Of a DNA stretch of 64,000 nucleotides, positions 53,788 through 64,000 are shown one piece after another. Origin of the DNA: an uncultured Sphingomonadaceae bacterium (GTDB taxonomy: Bacteria > Pseudomonadota > Alphaproteobacteria > Sphingomonadales > Sphingomonadaceae); the NCBI GenBank assembly GCA_938050045.1, contig CALLJS010000010.1:248001-312000 (forward strand), written 5' to 3'. The position numbers were made by a program, and so were the translations under genes. The notes below the pieces were generated by a model. The model ran no database searches and was not told the origin of the DNA. It saw only the letters and a list, made by a program, of their open reading frames with translations. Positions within the stretch are counted from its first letter, which is position 1; every line of letters begins with the position of its first letter.

Positions 53788-54573
53788 ATGGAAAATAATT
53801 ATGATATAAATCCTCTCGCTCGGATCATGGAAAAGTTGCGCGATAAGGATAAAGGGTGCGCATGGGATATAGCGCAGAGTTTTTCGACCATTGCCCCTTA
53901 TACTATAGAAGAAGCTTATGAAGTTGCTGATGCTATTGCGCGCGATGACAAAGAAGATTTGAGCGATGAATTGGGTGATTTGCTGTTGCAAGTCATATTC
54001 CATAGCCAAATAGCGCGCGAAGAAGGCAGCTTTGATTTACAAAATGTTGTCGATGGTATTTGCGATAAAATGATCCGCAGGCATCCGCATATATTTGATG
54101 AAAGCGGTGAATTTCAAAATGATAAAGAAGCCGTGCGTCAGAATTGGGAAATCATCAAAGAGCGCGAACGTCAAGATAAAGATAGAAATGCTAGTGCTTT
54201 GGATGGTGTAGCAATCGCCCTACCCGCGCTCAAACGCGCCGAAAAAATTCAAAAACGTGCAGCCCGCACTGGGTTTGATTGGCCCGATACTATGGGGGCC
54301 AAATCCAAAATTATTGAAGAATTAGCGGAAATAGAACAGGCCCAAAATGCAGAAGAAAGATTTGAAGAAATGGGAGATTTGCTCTTTTCAGTTGTCAATT
54401 ATAGCCGCCATTTAGATATTGCCCCCGAAGAAGCCTTGAAAGCTGCAACAGCGAAATTTTCCAATCGTTTCAATAAAATGGAAGATATGGCCGATCAAAT
54501 TAATCAGGATTTTTCAAAGCTATCGCTGGATGAAAAAGAAGAATATTGGCAACGTGCTAAGGCTAGAAATTAA
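53788..54573 (+). CDS. mazG: Nucleoside triphosphate pyrophosphohydrolase MazG
   Basis: Hydrolyses NTPs to NMPs, removing aberrant nucleotides. The 261-residue protein has two MazG repeats: CAWDIAQSFSTIAPYTIEEAYEVADAI with DELGDLLLQVIFHS, and a second with EELAEIEQAQ and EEMGDLLFSVVNY. Convergent with hflX, with stop codons overlapping by 4 bp. Commonly next to hflX in alphaproteobacteria. Confidence 0.95.
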   Translation: MENNYDINPLARIMEKLRDKDKGCAWDIAQSFSTIAPYTIEEAYEVADAIARDDKEDLSDELGDLLLQVIFHSQIAREEGSFDLQNVVDGICDKMIRRHPHIFDESGEFQNDKEAVRQNWEIIKERERQDKDRNASALDGVAIALPALKRAEKIQKRAARTGFDWPDTMGAKSKIIEELAEIEQAQNAEERFEEMGDLLFSVVNYSRHLDIAPEEALKAATAKFSNRFNKMEDMADQINQDFSKLSLDEKEEYWQRAKARN

Positions 54574-55961
54574 ACTTGTTCAATTTCCTTTAGATATTGC
54601 CCCCATTGCTGGTCGTTCATTGATATTTCTAACTCAACCATCGTTTCATTTTGGGTTTTAGAAATTACCCGAGCATGGCGATAAACCCATGCCAATAAAG
54701 CACCATTGGCCATGCTAATGCTTATATTTCTATTATGATTATTACGCAGAACTAATTGTGATAATTTATTTTTCAACCTATCTATGCCCTGCCCATTATG
54801 GGCCGAAATCAAAGCCACTAAATCATTATCTTCATTCTTAATATGACATTCTGCATATGCATCTTCGGTCAACAAATCTGATTTATTCCAAACCTCTATG
54901 ATCGGAGTTTGCTTGATAATTTCTTCTCTTTCCTCGCTCGATTCTTCCTCGTACGAAGTCCAAGGCCTATCCTTTGAGATATTATCATATTCTTCAAAAT
55001 CTATTTGCGACGTCAGGCCAAGCGAACGCAAAATATCGATAACATCAGATTTTTGCTGCGCGCTATCGGGATGCGAAATATCGCGTACATGGACAATGAT
55101 ATCGGCAGCAATAACCTCTTCTAACGTTGCCCGAAAAGCTGCTACTAATTGCGTTGGTAAATCCGATACAAAGCCCACAGTGTCTGATAAAATAGCTTTG
55201 GAAACACCCGGTAAAACTATGTCGCGCATGGTAGGGTCTAATGTCGCAAAAAGTAGATCTTCTGCATAAATATCAGAGCCTGTGAGACGGTTAAATAATG
55301 TGGATTTGCCAGCATTTGTATAGCCCACCAAGGCGATAACGGGCCAAGGTGCTTTTTCGCGCCTTGCTCTGTGCAACCCGCGCGTTCGTTTTACATGGTC
55401 TAATTCTTTGCGCAATTTAGACATACGATCGCGTATCATACGCCGATCGGATTCAATCTGTTTTTCACCTGGGCCGCCAAGAAAACCAAAGCCACCGCGC
55501 TGTCTCTCTAAGTGAGTCCAACTGCGCACTAATCGTCCTTGTTGATAATCAAGATGGGCCAATTCGACCTGCAGGCGGCCTTCTGCCGTAGAGGCTCTCT
55601 CACCAAATATTTCAAGAATAAGCCCCGTACGATCGATTATTTTGCTTTTTAATTTCTCTTCTAAGTTACGTTGTTGAATAGCCGAGAGAGAGGCGTCAAA
55701 ATATATTAATTCTATATTTTCATGCGCAACAAATTCTCTTATTTCTTCGGTTTGCCCGCCGCCGATTAAGGTTGCTGGATTTGGTTTTCTAACCCGTAAA
55801 TGCCGCGCATCGGCAATAGATAATCCTATAGCCAGAGCAAGGCCCTGAGCTTCTTTTATGCGCGCCAAAGGGTTTTTGTCATTATTTACATCGGGATAGA
55901 TAATAAGGGTTTTAGTTCCGCGAGAATAGTCCTCTTCGTTGGAACGATTAAATATACTCAA
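54570..55961 (-). CDS. hflX: HflX ribosome-associated GTPase
   Basis: Splits stalled or hibernating ribosomes under stress. 463 residues: an N-terminal domain, then [20 protein letters not shown] (family signature), a coiled segment, and the G domain with G1 [24 protein letters not shown] and NKSD. A Glu-rich insert ([14 protein letters not shown]) interrupts the G domain before the NKSD block. Overlaps hfq by 4 bp. Confidence 0.95.
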   Translation of the reverse strand: MSIFNRSNEEDYSRGTKTLIIYPDVNNDKNPLARIKEAQGLALAIGLSIADARHLRVRKPNPATLIGGGQTEEIREFVAHENIELIYFDASLSAIQQRNLEEKLKSKIIDRTGLILEIFGERASTAEGRLQVELAHLDYQQGRLVRSWTHLERQRGGFGFLGGPGEKQIESDRRMIRDRMSKLRKELDHVKRTRGLHRARREKAPWPVIALVGYTNAGKSTLFNRLTGSDIYAEDLLFATLDPTMRDIVLPGVSKAILSDTVGFVSDLPTQLVAAFRATLEEVIAADIIVHVRDISHPDSAQQKSDVIDILRSLGLTSQIDFEEYDNISKDRPWTSYEEESSEEREEIIKQTPIIEVWNKSDLLTEDAYAECHIKNEDNDLVALISAHNGQGIDRLKNKLSQLVLRNNHNRNISISMANGALLAWVYRHARVISKTQNETMVELEISMNDQQWGQYLKEIEQV

Positions 55962-56443
55962 TCCAAACTCTCATTATATTCGATTAGATTTATATTTTTA
56001 TCAGGCTGAATTGTCGATACCGCATGTTTATAGACAAGCTGGGTGATATTATCACGTTCCAATAATAGTGAAAATAAATCATAAGCAATAATATTACCCT
56101 GAAGCATCACACCATTGACCAAGAATATTGTTACATTTTCTTCGGTGTCTCTGACGGCATAGAGAAATATATCTTGTAGATTTCCGGCTTTGGGCTTTTG
56201 ACTTTCCATCAATTTATTAAATTGTTCGGACTCTGTTACCGCCGATGGTAATATAGTCGATATGGAATGTTTATAAATCAATTGGGTTTGGCCATCGCGG
56301 CGCAGCAAAATTGAGAAATTATCAAACCAAGTGATGATTCCTTGTAACTTAACGCCTTTCATCAAAAATATAGTGATGGGAGTTTTTGATTTTCTTACAG
56401 AATTGAGAAATATATCCTGCAATCCATTGTTCTTATCGCTCAT
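55958..56443 (-). CDS. hfq: Hfq RNA chaperone with two fused Sm domains
   Basis: The RNA chaperone for small RNAs. Instead of one domain (about 70-80 residues plus tail) this 161-residue protein has two complete Hfq domains. The first spans about residues 8-68 ([47 protein letters not shown]). The second spans about 92-150 ([47 protein letters not shown]). Both keep the YKH motif and the sRNA-contacting Gln. A trimer of fused dimers could form the six-membered ring. Overlaps hflX by 4 bp. Confidence 0.95.
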   Translation of the reverse strand: MSDKNNGLQDIFLNSVRKSKTPITIFLMKGVKLQGIITWFDNFSILLRRDGQTQLIYKHSISTILPSAVTESEQFNKLMESQKPKAGNLQDIFLYAVRDTEENVTIFLVNGVMLQGNIIAYDLFSLLLERDNITQLVYKHAVSTIQPDKNINLIEYNESLD

Positions 56444-56551
56444 GATTATTGCCCATTATTTTTGCCTATTATTATTGGGAGGTAGTTGATTATTATAAAT
56501 AGAGTGAGACGCTTTGAGTCAATACTTTCTCGACTATGGCCGATAATAATA

Positions 56552-57976
56552 TTATATATCAGTTTTTTTCTTATCCTTGTCTTTTTTATACTGATCTTTT
56601 TTATTCTGGTCTTTTTTATCCTTGTCATAGAGGCCCAATAATTTGAGCTTCCTGTGCAATGCGGAACGCTCCATACCAATAAAACCTGCTGTGCGCGATA
56701 TATTACCAGAAAATCTATTAATCTGAACTTTAAGATATTCGCGCTCAAACGTTTCTCGAGCTTCGCGCAATGGCATACCCATAAGGCTAGATATATTATT
56801 ATTAGGGCCTTCTACACCGCCAATAATCTCGGTCGGCAAATTCGATAAATCGATTGTTGTCAAATTTTTGGTAGGCGCAAAAATAACAATACGTTCAATA
56901 ATATTTTTAAGCTGCCTGACATTACCTGGCCAATCAAATGCTTGCATAGCGGCCATAGCTTCATTGCTAATTTTAGGCGGTTGCATATCGTGTTGATTGG
57001 CATAGCGGATCAGGAAAAAGTCCGCCAGATCATTTATATCTTCGCGTCTTTCGCTTAATTCGGGTAGCTCAATCGGGACAACATTGAGCCTATAAAATAA
57101 ATCTTCCCGAAACCGTTTTGCTGCTATTTCTTCGTTCAAATTTTTGGCCGAAGTTGAAATAACGCGAACATCAACGCGGATAGGCCGCTCACCGCCAACC
57201 CGCACAAATGTTTGGTCGGTTAAGACGCGCAATATTTTTGCCTGAGTAGGCAGCGGCATATCTGCTATTTCATCCAGAAATAAAGTACCGCCATGCGCAA
57301 GCTCCATCAATCCAACCTGCTTTAATTTACCATCGATTTCGGTACCAAACAATTGCTCTTCAAATTTATCGGGATCGAGCCGAGCAGAATTAACCGATAT
57401 AAATTTAGAATTGGCGCGCGCACTCCAATTATGCACCATGCGCGCGGCAACCTCTTTACCAACACCAGCAGGGCCCAATATCATAATTCTGCTGCCCGAA
57501 GCGGCTACTTTCTTTAGTTTTGCCCGTACAGTTCTTATAATAGTAGAACTGCCAGTAAGTTCATTATTAATACCAAATTTTTCTTTATAAGCTAAATTCT
57601 CTAATATTAATCGCTCGGTTTCCGTCGCTCTTTCGACCAAATGGATCAATTTTTCCGTCATGAAAGGTTTTTCGATAAAATCGACAGCCCCCTCATTAAT
57701 TGCCGCAACGGCCGTATCCAAATTGCCATGACCAGAAAATATGATGACGGGCAGTTCTGGATCACGTTTTTTGATTTCTCGTAGCATCTCAATGCCATCC
57801 ATAGGAGAGCCACGCAGCCAAACATCTAGCAATACTAGCGCAGGTCTGCGTTCATCTATCGCTGCCAAAGCCGCCGTGCTTCCGCCTGCTGTTCGGGTTT
57901 CATACCCCTCATCTTCTAAAACACCTGACACCAAATTTCGAATATCTTGCTCGTCATCGACAATCAAAACTTCCAT
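56552..57976 (-). CDS. ntrX: NtrX response regulator (NtrY partner)
   Basis: A nitrogen/redox two-component regulator. 474 residues: a receiver (LIVDDEQDIRNLV, phospho-Asp in LVLLDVWLRG); an AAA+ domain with Walker A GPAGVGKEVAARM and [12 protein letters not shown]; and a FIS-type HTH (ISRTAGFIGMERSALHRKLK). The GAFTGA sigma-54 contact loop is replaced (TEIDGKLKQVGLMELAHGG), as in other alphaproteobacterial NtrX, so it may act independently of sigma-54. A Lys/Asp-rich repeat tail is added after the HTH. The ATG overlaps the ntrY stop. Confidence 0.94.
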   Translation of the reverse strand: MEVLIVDDEQDIRNLVSGVLEDEGYETRTAGGSTAALAAIDERRPALVLLDVWLRGSPMDGIEMLREIKKRDPELPVIIFSGHGNLDTAVAAINEGAVDFIEKPFMTEKLIHLVERATETERLILENLAYKEKFGINNELTGSSTIIRTVRAKLKKVAASGSRIMILGPAGVGKEVAARMVHNWSARANSKFISVNSARLDPDKFEEQLFGTEIDGKLKQVGLMELAHGGTLFLDEIADMPLPTQAKILRVLTDQTFVRVGGERPIRVDVRVISTSAKNLNEEIAAKRFREDLFYRLNVVPIELPELSERREDINDLADFFLIRYANQHDMQPPKISNEAMAAMQAFDWPGNVRQLKNIIERIVIFAPTKNLTTIDLSNLPTEIIGGVEGPNNNISSLMGMPLREARETFEREYLKVQINRFSGNISRTAGFIGMERSALHRKLKLLGLYDKDKKDQNKKDQYKKDKDKKKTDI

Positions 57977-60231
57977 TATATATTCTCCGGCTTATCGTCT
58001 ATCATTTCGATATTATTGTGGTTTTGCTCTAACTTTTTAATATCAAAATTCATTGTAACACTGACTCCGCCCCCGTTAACTTCGTCAAAATATATGCGTC
58101 CAAAATGTTCTTCTACTATCTTTTTTACTATTGCTAATCCAAGGCCAGACCCCGAAGATCGTGTCGTTACATAAGGCTCTACTATTCGGCTTTTTTCTGC
58201 GGGCAAGCCAATACCATTATCTATGATTTCAATTACGAAAATATTATCTGTATTTGAAACAGAAACTTGGATTTCACCTTTATGAACACTCTCTTTTAAG
58301 AGGCGTTCTTCGATAGCTTCTGTTGCGTTTTTGACAACATTGGTGATAGCTTGCCCCATTTGCCGCCTATCGCAAAGCATGTTCATTACATCATTTTGCG
58401 TATCAACAATAAATGCTATATTTGTCATAGATACTTCGTGAAGAAAAACGCTATGACGAACAATATCAGCGATATTTTCGTCTCTAAAAATAGGCTTGGG
58501 CATGCGCGCAAAAGATGAAAATTCATCGGCAATATTGCGTAAATCATGGACTTGTCTGATGATTGTATCTGTTAATTGATCGAATATATCATTGCCATCT
58601 TCAATATGGCTTGAAAAACGTCTTTTTAACCGTTCCGCTGCTAATTGAATCGGCGTAAGTGGGTTTTTAATTTCATGGGCAATGCGCCGCGCAACATCTG
58701 ACCAAGCTGCGCGCTTTTGATCCGCTAATTGTTCGCTAATATCTTCAAATGTAATAACCGAGCCATTCTCATCACGGCTAATATTAACCGCCAATGTCTG
58801 CGGCTCTGGCCCATCACCAATTTGGATGATGGTTTCTTTTTCTTTTTGGGTAATCAGTTTGGCAAAGTCTTTGGATATGCTTTTAATATCAACGCCAATT
58901 AATGTTTTGCCTTCATTGGATAGTTGATAGGATGCATTGCTATTGGCAAGAATAATAATATCTTCATTATCCAAGCTGATTATACCCGCCGAAACCGACT
59001 CTAACACGGTTTCCATAAAGGCTCTGCGATTATCCAATTGTTGATTGGCCGCCAGCAAATTTTTATTTTGGGCTTCTAATTGTTGGGTCATGACATTGAA
59101 TGAATTGCTCAATATGCCCACTTCATCAGGCCTTAAATGACTCTCTGGAACGCGCGCTGATAAATCGCCATCAGCGACTTTTTGTGCAGCGAAGACTAAT
59201 TGATTAACAGGGCTAACCAGCCTATCCGCAACGATAAGAGCGATCCATATGGCGATACATATTATGAGCAAGGAAACGACATATAAAGCGACATTAAATT
59301 GCAGTTGCAAATTTTGGGATCGTAAGATCATTTCATCATAATCATTTAATAATTTTTGCGCAGGCCCGCCCATTACAAATGATGGTACACTATCTAATCT
59401 GGCCGTGTAGAGATATAATCTTGGATTATCGAACAATATGGTAACGGCTTCTATCCGGTCAGATTTAGCCTCTACAACTAAACCCTCATCCGCATTGAGT
59501 TTTTCGAGTATCGAGGCCGTAATCCAAATATTACGGGCTTGATCATCCGATGCAACAACGGCTTCAGTGCGCTGCATGCCTTTATCATCGATGGTAACAA
59601 TGGCAGATTCGCTCAATTTTCGGTTTAATACTTGGGTTAAATAGGCATCTAAAAATTGTGGATTATCAGCGTTAGTTTGGTTTAATGAAAATCTTATATC
59701 GCTGGCCATAGTCTTGGTTTCTTCACCAACATCGCTCAATTTCTCTTGATAATAGCCAATCGCTAATGTTTCTGCATTTTCTAATATGTCGCGTGCAGGC
59801 CCAGAGAACCAGAATTGTACGCCGTTTTGAAACAGCAACGATGCAAAAATAACCAATAAAAATACTGGAATAGTGGTAATAAGGGAAAAAATACCAACCA
59901 AGCGAACGTGCATCTTACTCTGGCTATTAGATCCTTGCTTTTCTACTCTTTTAATCGCTATTCGCCTTCCCCATAAGGCGATTAAAATACTGGCTGGAAT
60001 CAAATTTAACACCAACACTGTGGCTGCTAATGGAGGCGAAAGCGGCTCAGCCGTCTCATTTTGCGAAATATAGAATGAGAATGTAGCCCATGCAAATATA
60101 ACAAAAGCAATTAAGCTGATTATCTCGAGCCATTTAATAGCTTTATCGCTAGAAATAATTTGCAGAAATTGCGCCCAAAAAGTGGGAGAATCAGTGCCAT
60201 CTTCCAATGGTTCAATTGTCTGCGTTGCCAT
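57976..60231 (-). CDS. ntrY: NtrY membrane sensor histidine kinase
   Basis: The kinase partner of NtrX. About 751 residues from the ATG at 60231 (MATQTIEPLED); an ATG 14 codons upstream is less likely. N-terminal membrane helices flank a periplasmic region (about 130-285). A HAMP segment follows (LIVADRLVSPVNQLVFAAQK), then a PAS domain, then DHp with RRIAHEIKNPLTPIQLAAER (phospho-His), and HATPase with GSGLGLAIVKKIVEEH. Lies 86 bp after ntrC. Confidence 0.94.
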   Translation of the reverse strand: MATQTIEPLEDGTDSPTFWAQFLQIISSDKAIKWLEIISLIAFVIFAWATFSFYISQNETAEPLSPPLAATVLVLNLIPASILIALWGRRIAIKRVEKQGSNSQSKMHVRLVGIFSLITTIPVFLLVIFASLLFQNGVQFWFSGPARDILENAETLAIGYYQEKLSDVGEETKTMASDIRFSLNQTNADNPQFLDAYLTQVLNRKLSESAIVTIDDKGMQRTEAVVASDDQARNIWITASILEKLNADEGLVVEAKSDRIEAVTILFDNPRLYLYTARLDSVPSFVMGGPAQKLLNDYDEMILRSQNLQLQFNVALYVVSLLIICIAIWIALIVADRLVSPVNQLVFAAQKVADGDLSARVPESHLRPDEVGILSNSFNVMTQQLEAQNKNLLAANQQLDNRRAFMETVLESVSAGIISLDNEDIIILANSNASYQLSNEGKTLIGVDIKSISKDFAKLITQKEKETIIQIGDGPEPQTLAVNISRDENGSVITFEDISEQLADQKRAAWSDVARRIAHEIKNPLTPIQLAAERLKRRFSSHIEDGNDIFDQLTDTIIRQVHDLRNIADEFSSFARMPKPIFRDENIADIVRHSVFLHEVSMTNIAFIVDTQNDVMNMLCDRRQMGQAITNVVKNATEAIEERLLKESVHKGEIQVSVSNTDNIFVIEIIDNGIGLPAEKSRIVEPYVTTRSSGSGLGLAIVKKIVEEHFGRIYFDEVNGGGVSVTMNFDIKKLEQNHNNIEMIDDKPENI

Positions 60232-60317
60232 ATTATCACTATTACAGCGCAAAAAGTGGCAAATAAAGCACAAAATGGCATATTAACAATAATTTTGACA
60301 TTCATATAATCTTTGAA

Positions 60318-61727
60318 TTAATTTTTATTGTGCGATTGGATTTCTTGTAATTTTTTTCGTAACGTATTACGGTTTATACCTAGCATTGCTGATGCCTTTA
60401 ATTGATTATTTTTGCTTTTTTGCATGACATAATCCAATAATGGTTTCTCAAATTTAGTCAGAAGCCTGCTATAAATATCGCCCTGTGCAGATAATTGTTT
60501 CCAATTCTCTGCCATATAATTTTCTATTGCTTCCTCAAGGCTATAGTGCTGTAAATGAGGGGCAATCGTTGCTGAATTTTCTACCAAAGCGTTGACAACT
60601 TCATCCGAAATAATATCCGTTCGGCACGTCACCACCAATCGCATAATAAAATTTTTCAACTCGCGCACATTACCGCGCCAAGGCAGCGCCATCATTATTT
60701 TCAACGCTTTATCATCAATATTTTTTAAGGGCAGTCCTTCTTTTGGGGCTTGTGCTAAAAAATGATTTACCAATCTTGGTATATCATCTCTGCGATCGCG
60801 CAATGGCGGCAAAGAGATTGGAACAACATTTAATCTATAATAAAGATCTTCTCTAAATTTATTGCTCTCTATTAATTCTTCTAAATTTTGATTGGTTGCG
60901 GCCACGATCCGCACATCAAGTTTAATATTGGCTTTTCCGCCTACTCTGTTAATCGCTCCAGTTTGCAAGGCTCTTAACAATCTTGTCTGAGCATGCATTG
61001 GCATATCGCCAATTTCATCTAAAAATAATGTCCCGCCTTGGGCTTGTTCAAATTTACCTATTGATTGGGCAACGGCACCAGTAAAAGCCCCTTTTTCATG
61101 ACCAAATAATTCAGATTCAATGAGTTCGGCGGGAATAGCGGCCATATTAATAGCGATGAAAGGGCCTGTTTTACGATGCCCTAAATTGTGAATGGCTTCG
61201 GCAACCACTTCTTTGCCGCTGCCTGATTCGCCTAATATCATCACAGATAAATCATTGTTTAATAGACGTACCACCATCCGAAAAACATCTTGCATAGCCG
61301 CACTACGCCCGATAATGGGCATATTATTTTCATCAAAACTCTCATCGAATTGATGGTCTATACTCTCTTTTTTGCAGCATTGTTTAACGGCATGTACAAG
61401 CTCATCTAAATCAAATGGTTTTGGAAAATATTCAAAAGCATCGACTTCGCTGGCTCTTATAGCGGTATCGAGCGAGTTTTGTGCCGATATTATTATAAAT
61501 GGCATATTGGGATATTGTTGCTTAATATTGGCTAATGCTGATATTCCATCGCTATCTTTCAATATGACATCGGTTATCATCGCATCATATATATTTGCCG
61601 TAAGAAACGCATTGCGCGTATCACCATTGTCGCAACTGTCCACTTGATAGCCAAAAGTTTCCAATGCCGCAGTAACAACAGTGCAAATCGAGTTATCATC
61701 CTCAACCAATAATATTTTTTGCGGCAT
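60318..61727 (-). CDS. ntrC: NtrC nitrogen regulator (sigma-54 activator)
   Basis: Activates nitrogen-assimilation genes when phosphorylated by NtrB. 469 residues: a receiver ([13 protein letters not shown]; phospho-Asp in [12 protein letters not shown]), AAA+ with Walker [16 protein letters not shown], an intact [10 protein letters not shown] loop, [12 protein letters not shown] and [10 protein letters not shown]. The C-terminal HTH is [20 protein letters not shown]. The start codon directly follows the ntrB stop. Confidence 0.95.
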   Translation of the reverse strand: MPQKILLVEDDNSICTVVTAALETFGYQVDSCDNGDTRNAFLTANIYDAMITDVILKDSDGISALANIKQQYPNMPFIIISAQNSLDTAIRASEVDAFEYFPKPFDLDELVHAVKQCCKKESIDHQFDESFDENNMPIIGRSAAMQDVFRMVVRLLNNDLSVMILGESGSGKEVVAEAIHNLGHRKTGPFIAINMAAIPAELIESELFGHEKGAFTGAVAQSIGKFEQAQGGTLFLDEIGDMPMHAQTRLLRALQTGAINRVGGKANIKLDVRIVAATNQNLEELIESNKFREDLYYRLNVVPISLPPLRDRRDDIPRLVNHFLAQAPKEGLPLKNIDDKALKIMMALPWRGNVRELKNFIMRLVVTCRTDIISDEVVNALVENSATIAPHLQHYSLEEAIENYMAENWKQLSAQGDIYSRLLTKFEKPLLDYVMQKSKNNQLKASAMLGINRNTLRKKLQEIQSHNKN

Positions 61728-62834
61728 TTATTTCTCTATTCCATGCGACATTGGCAATAATATCCTAAATATGGTTAGGCCATTTTTATCATCGCGTTCG
61801 TGCAAAATACGGCTGTTTAATTGGCGTATAAATTTACGCACAATGGCTAGGCCTAATCCCTGCCCTTCGCGTTTGGTGGTTACAAATGGGGTGAATAATT
61901 CATTGTGAATATGCTGCGCTATCCCTGGGCCATTATCCTTTATTATCACTTCTATGGGGAGCTTAACAATATTTGTATTTTGATCATTAGACCGACGCAA
62001 AGAGCCGCTCATAACATAGCGCGTTTTGATGATAATTTCTGGATTTTCAGTATCATGACAAGCATCTATCCCATTTTGAATTAAGTTGATTAATATTTGT
62101 AATACGGCATCATAATCCACATAAATATTGGGTAATGATGGATCATATTGGGTTATAATGTTGGGGAGTTTTGGGTTTGCGATACGGATTGATTGAAGCG
62201 CTTGATCCAAAATAATATGAATATTTTCTTCGTTAAATTGAACAGGATTATGATTGCCTAAATTTTGCATTTGATCGAGCAATCGCGCAATCCTATCAAC
62301 CTCTGTGACGATTAAACTGGTCATTGGCAGTTCAGAAGCATTGGCTTTTTTGGCTAAAAATTGAGCCGCACCCTTAATGCCTGCAAGCGGATTTTTTATC
62401 TCATGCGATAAAATAGCAGGCGCACCCATAGCTAATTGTTCACCAGCCTCGCTATGATCGCCGATATAGTCGCGTTTTTCACGCCGCTTCACTATCATGA
62501 TGATACGCATGTCTCTATGGCTGTGCAAAGCATTGATCCAAACATCGACCAATGCGCTTCCAGATGGCGTTATAATCTGCATATTTTGCGCCGTTAGGTC
62601 ATTATTCATAGTCACAAGAGCTTCATTTATACGTGTATCAATAAATGTGACAATTTGCTCGACCGCTCGGCCCTCTATTCTATTTTTACCGCGTTCAAAA
62701 AAATCTTCACAGCTATCATTGGCCTGCACAATGATATTATCTTCATTGACGAGCATGATCGGTATGGGAAGTGCAGACAGAATTGCCGAGTCTTCTGGTT
62801 TCAAAGCAGCTAGATCAGACATAGTTGGGTTCAT
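61728..62834 (-). CDS. ntrB: NtrB nitrogen sensor histidine kinase
   Basis: A soluble kinase/phosphatase of NtrC, normally controlled by PII. 368 residues: an N-terminal PAS domain ([20 protein letters not shown]), DHp with [19 protein letters not shown], and HATPase with [17 protein letters not shown] and [12 protein letters not shown]. No membrane helices. The start overlaps the dusB stop by 4 bp, the classic nifR3-ntrB order. Confidence 0.94.
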   Translation of the reverse strand: MNPTMSDLAALKPEDSAILSALPIPIMLVNEDNIIVQANDSCEDFFERGKNRIEGRAVEQIVTFIDTRINEALVTMNNDLTAQNMQIITPSGSALVDVWINALHSHRDMRIIMIVKRREKRDYIGDHSEAGEQLAMGAPAILSHEIKNPLAGIKGAAQFLAKKANASELPMTSLIVTEVDRIARLLDQMQNLGNHNPVQFNEENIHIILDQALQSIRIANPKLPNIITQYDPSLPNIYVDYDAVLQILINLIQNGIDACHDTENPEIIIKTRYVMSGSLRRSNDQNTNIVKLPIEVIIKDNGPGIAQHIHNELFTPFVTTKREGQGLGLAIVRKFIRQLNSRILHERDDKNGLTIFRILLPMSHGIEK

Positions 62835-63841
62835 GCGGCGGCTAATTTGGGATCGAGCAAGCCCGCGTAGAAACGCTCTAACGCGCCCAATACTTGCGCA
62901 GGATCATTCAATTTATTGACCATATTACGAAATTCAGCAGACCCTTTGAGGCCTTTTGTATACCATCCAATATGTTTGCGCGCGACCCCTACACCAACCT
63001 TATCCGTATAAAGATCCATCATCGCTTTATAATGCTCAACAATCACGTCATATTGTTCGGCCAAATCGGGTTCTTCAATGACATGTCCGTCGGTAAAATA
63101 GTGCATCACCTGTCCTAATAGCCATGGCTTTCCATAAGCACCGCGCCCAATCATAATGCCATCCGCGCCGCTTTGGTTGAGGGCATTTTTGCTATCTTCT
63201 ATCGAACAAATATCCCCATTGGCAATCAAAGGAATGTTAATAGCATCCTTCACTTTACGAATGAAACGCCAATCCGCGCAGCCGCGATACATTTGATTGC
63301 GCGTGCGGCCATGCACAGTGATAAGCTTAGCCCCCAAATCTTCGGCTATATGGGCCAGCTCTGGCGCGTTCAAACTATCATGACACCAACCCATGCGCAT
63401 TTTAACGGTCACGGGAATATCCACAGCCTCGACAACGGCTTTAATAAGGCTTGCCGCTAGCGGTAAATCGCGCATCAAAGCTGAGCCTGCATCGCCATTG
63501 ACGATTTTTTTGACGGGACATCCCATATTAATATCAATAATAGCAGCACCGCGATCGGCATTTAATTTGGCAGCTTCTGCCATTGCTGTTGGTTCGCACC
63601 CTGCTAATTGCATAGAAACAGGCTCTTCTAATGGATGCCATGCTGCTTTTTGCAAGGATTGCCGCGTTTCCCTTATCATTGCTTGACTAGCTATCATTTC
63701 AGTAACGTTCAGCCCGCTTCCATAGCGGCGTACTAATGTGCGAAAAGGCATGTCTGTAACCCCCGTCATGGGGGCTAAAACCACAGGGCATGGAATTTCA
63801 ATCGTATCGATTTTTATTGGTTTAAGACGCATTTCGGTCAT
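62831..63841 (-). CDS. dusB: tRNA-dihydrouridine synthase DusB (NifR3)
   Basis: An FMN enzyme reducing uridines in tRNA. 336 residues with [18 protein letters not shown], the active-site Cys in [32 protein letters not shown] and [11 protein letters not shown]. First gene of the ntr operon, in the position called nifR3 in Rhodobacter and rhizobia. Confidence 0.95.
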   Translation of the reverse strand: MTEMRLKPIKIDTIEIPCPVVLAPMTGVTDMPFRTLVRRYGSGLNVTEMIASQAMIRETRQSLQKAAWHPLEEPVSMQLAGCEPTAMAEAAKLNADRGAAIIDINMGCPVKKIVNGDAGSALMRDLPLAASLIKAVVEAVDIPVTVKMRMGWCHDSLNAPELAHIAEDLGAKLITVHGRTRNQMYRGCADWRFIRKVKDAINIPLIANGDICSIEDSKNALNQSGADGIMIGRGAYGKPWLLGQVMHYFTDGHVIEEPDLAEQYDVIVEHYKAMMDLYTDKVGVGVARKHIGWYTKGLKGSAEFRNMVNKLNDPAQVLGALERFYAGLLDPKLAAA

Positions 63842-63896
63842 GAAAAGGTCAATCCTTATACAATTTAGCGGGTAAAAATTTCTCTATTGGCATTTT

Positions 63897-63913
63897 TGCC
63901 TAAATATTAGGCA
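63897..63913. promoter_or_regulatory. Perfect 17-bp palindrome upstream of dusB
   Basis: TGCCTAAATATTAGGCA is a perfect inverted repeat (7-bp arms, ATA centre). It lies about 56 bp upstream of the dusB start, within the presumed promoter of the ntr operon. It could be a regulator operator. No known consensus is claimed. Confidence 0.5.
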
Positions 63914-64000
63914 CTCCATAGCTATTAACAGCTTGGCGAGCAAGCCCTTCATGGTTTAAGAACTATATTATGAATAAGGATGCACAAACTGGCAAAAATA

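Noticed and set aside
63889-63905. Possible sigma-54 promoter (TTGGCATTTTTGCC) before dusB
   Set aside because: The GG and GC are only 7 bases apart instead of 10, and the match is in the direction away from dusB.
63970-64000. Start of a rightward gene at the window end (MNKDAQTGKN)
   Set aside because: Only ten codons are visible and no strong ribosome site precedes them; another ATG at 63980 is equally possible, so no gene can be supported.

Overview
This 64 kb window is a compact, AT-rich stretch of alphaproteobacterial chromosome, most likely from the order Sphingomonadales. Three things point there: the alphaproteobacterial orders ClpP-ClpX, ChpT-CheA and nifR3(dusB)-ntrB-ntrC-ntrY-ntrX-hfq-hflX; a long prolyl-tRNA synthetase of the archaeal/eukaryotic-like class; and an Hfq made of two fused Sm domains. 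The assignment comes from gene content read by eye, not from a database search. Nearly all genes are chromosomal housekeeping or envelope genes. I see no phage, integrase, transposase or CRISPR array.

Layout. 1-4.7 kb: the end of clpP, then clpX, mtgA, rpoH, rluD and an M67/JAMM peptidase gene with a 9-bp minisatellite. 4.8-10.8 kb: chpT followed by a chemotaxis-type cluster cheA-cheW-cheY-cheB-cheR. 10.9-12.9 kb: an AmpD-type amidase, RNase P RNA, a J-domain protein and sufE. 13.0-17.3 kb: an enlarged phage-shock (Psp) locus. pspF is divergent from pspA-pspB-pspC, and five further small membrane genes follow in tandem. Most of them end in a copy of the PspC C-terminal zipper. 17.4-24.0 kb: superoxide dismutase, an MHS-family transporter, alanine racemase and a TonB-dependent receptor. 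24.4-32.5 kb: phaR, proS, rnr, a universal stress protein, then pdhC, a small ORF and lpdA. 32.6-35.1 kb: small orphan ORFs, a Y-family polymerase with a zinc-ribbon partner and a decayed small gene. 35.2-40.9 kb: a TpsB/ShlB-like outer-membrane transporter divergent from a FecR-domain protein with a long Asp/Asn/Gly repeat tail, then a CHASE2-GGDEF(degenerate)-EAL protein. 40.9-49.5 kb: tRNA-Ser(UGA), an MltB-type transglycosylase, RlpA, DacA, tmk, holB, metG, tatD, an MBL-fold hydrolase and what looks like the surviving N-terminus of a membrane aspartic protease. 49.6-53.7 kb: an Lrp-type regulator divergent from putA. 53.8-63.8 kb: mazG, convergent with the dusB-ntrBC-ntrYX-hfq-hflX run.

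Main points. The Psp region is the best candidate for something undescribed. The canonical Psp operon appears to have grown by serial duplication of a TM-plus-zipper module, probably transcribed from one sigma-54 promoter (16139-16155) under PspF control. Second is the TpsB / FecR-repeat / CHASE2-EAL neighbourhood, which has a secretion pore but no recognisable TpsA substrate in the window. A third theme is short in-frame tandem repeats inside several genes (M67 peptidase, FecR protein, RlpA, NtrX tail, PdhC linker).
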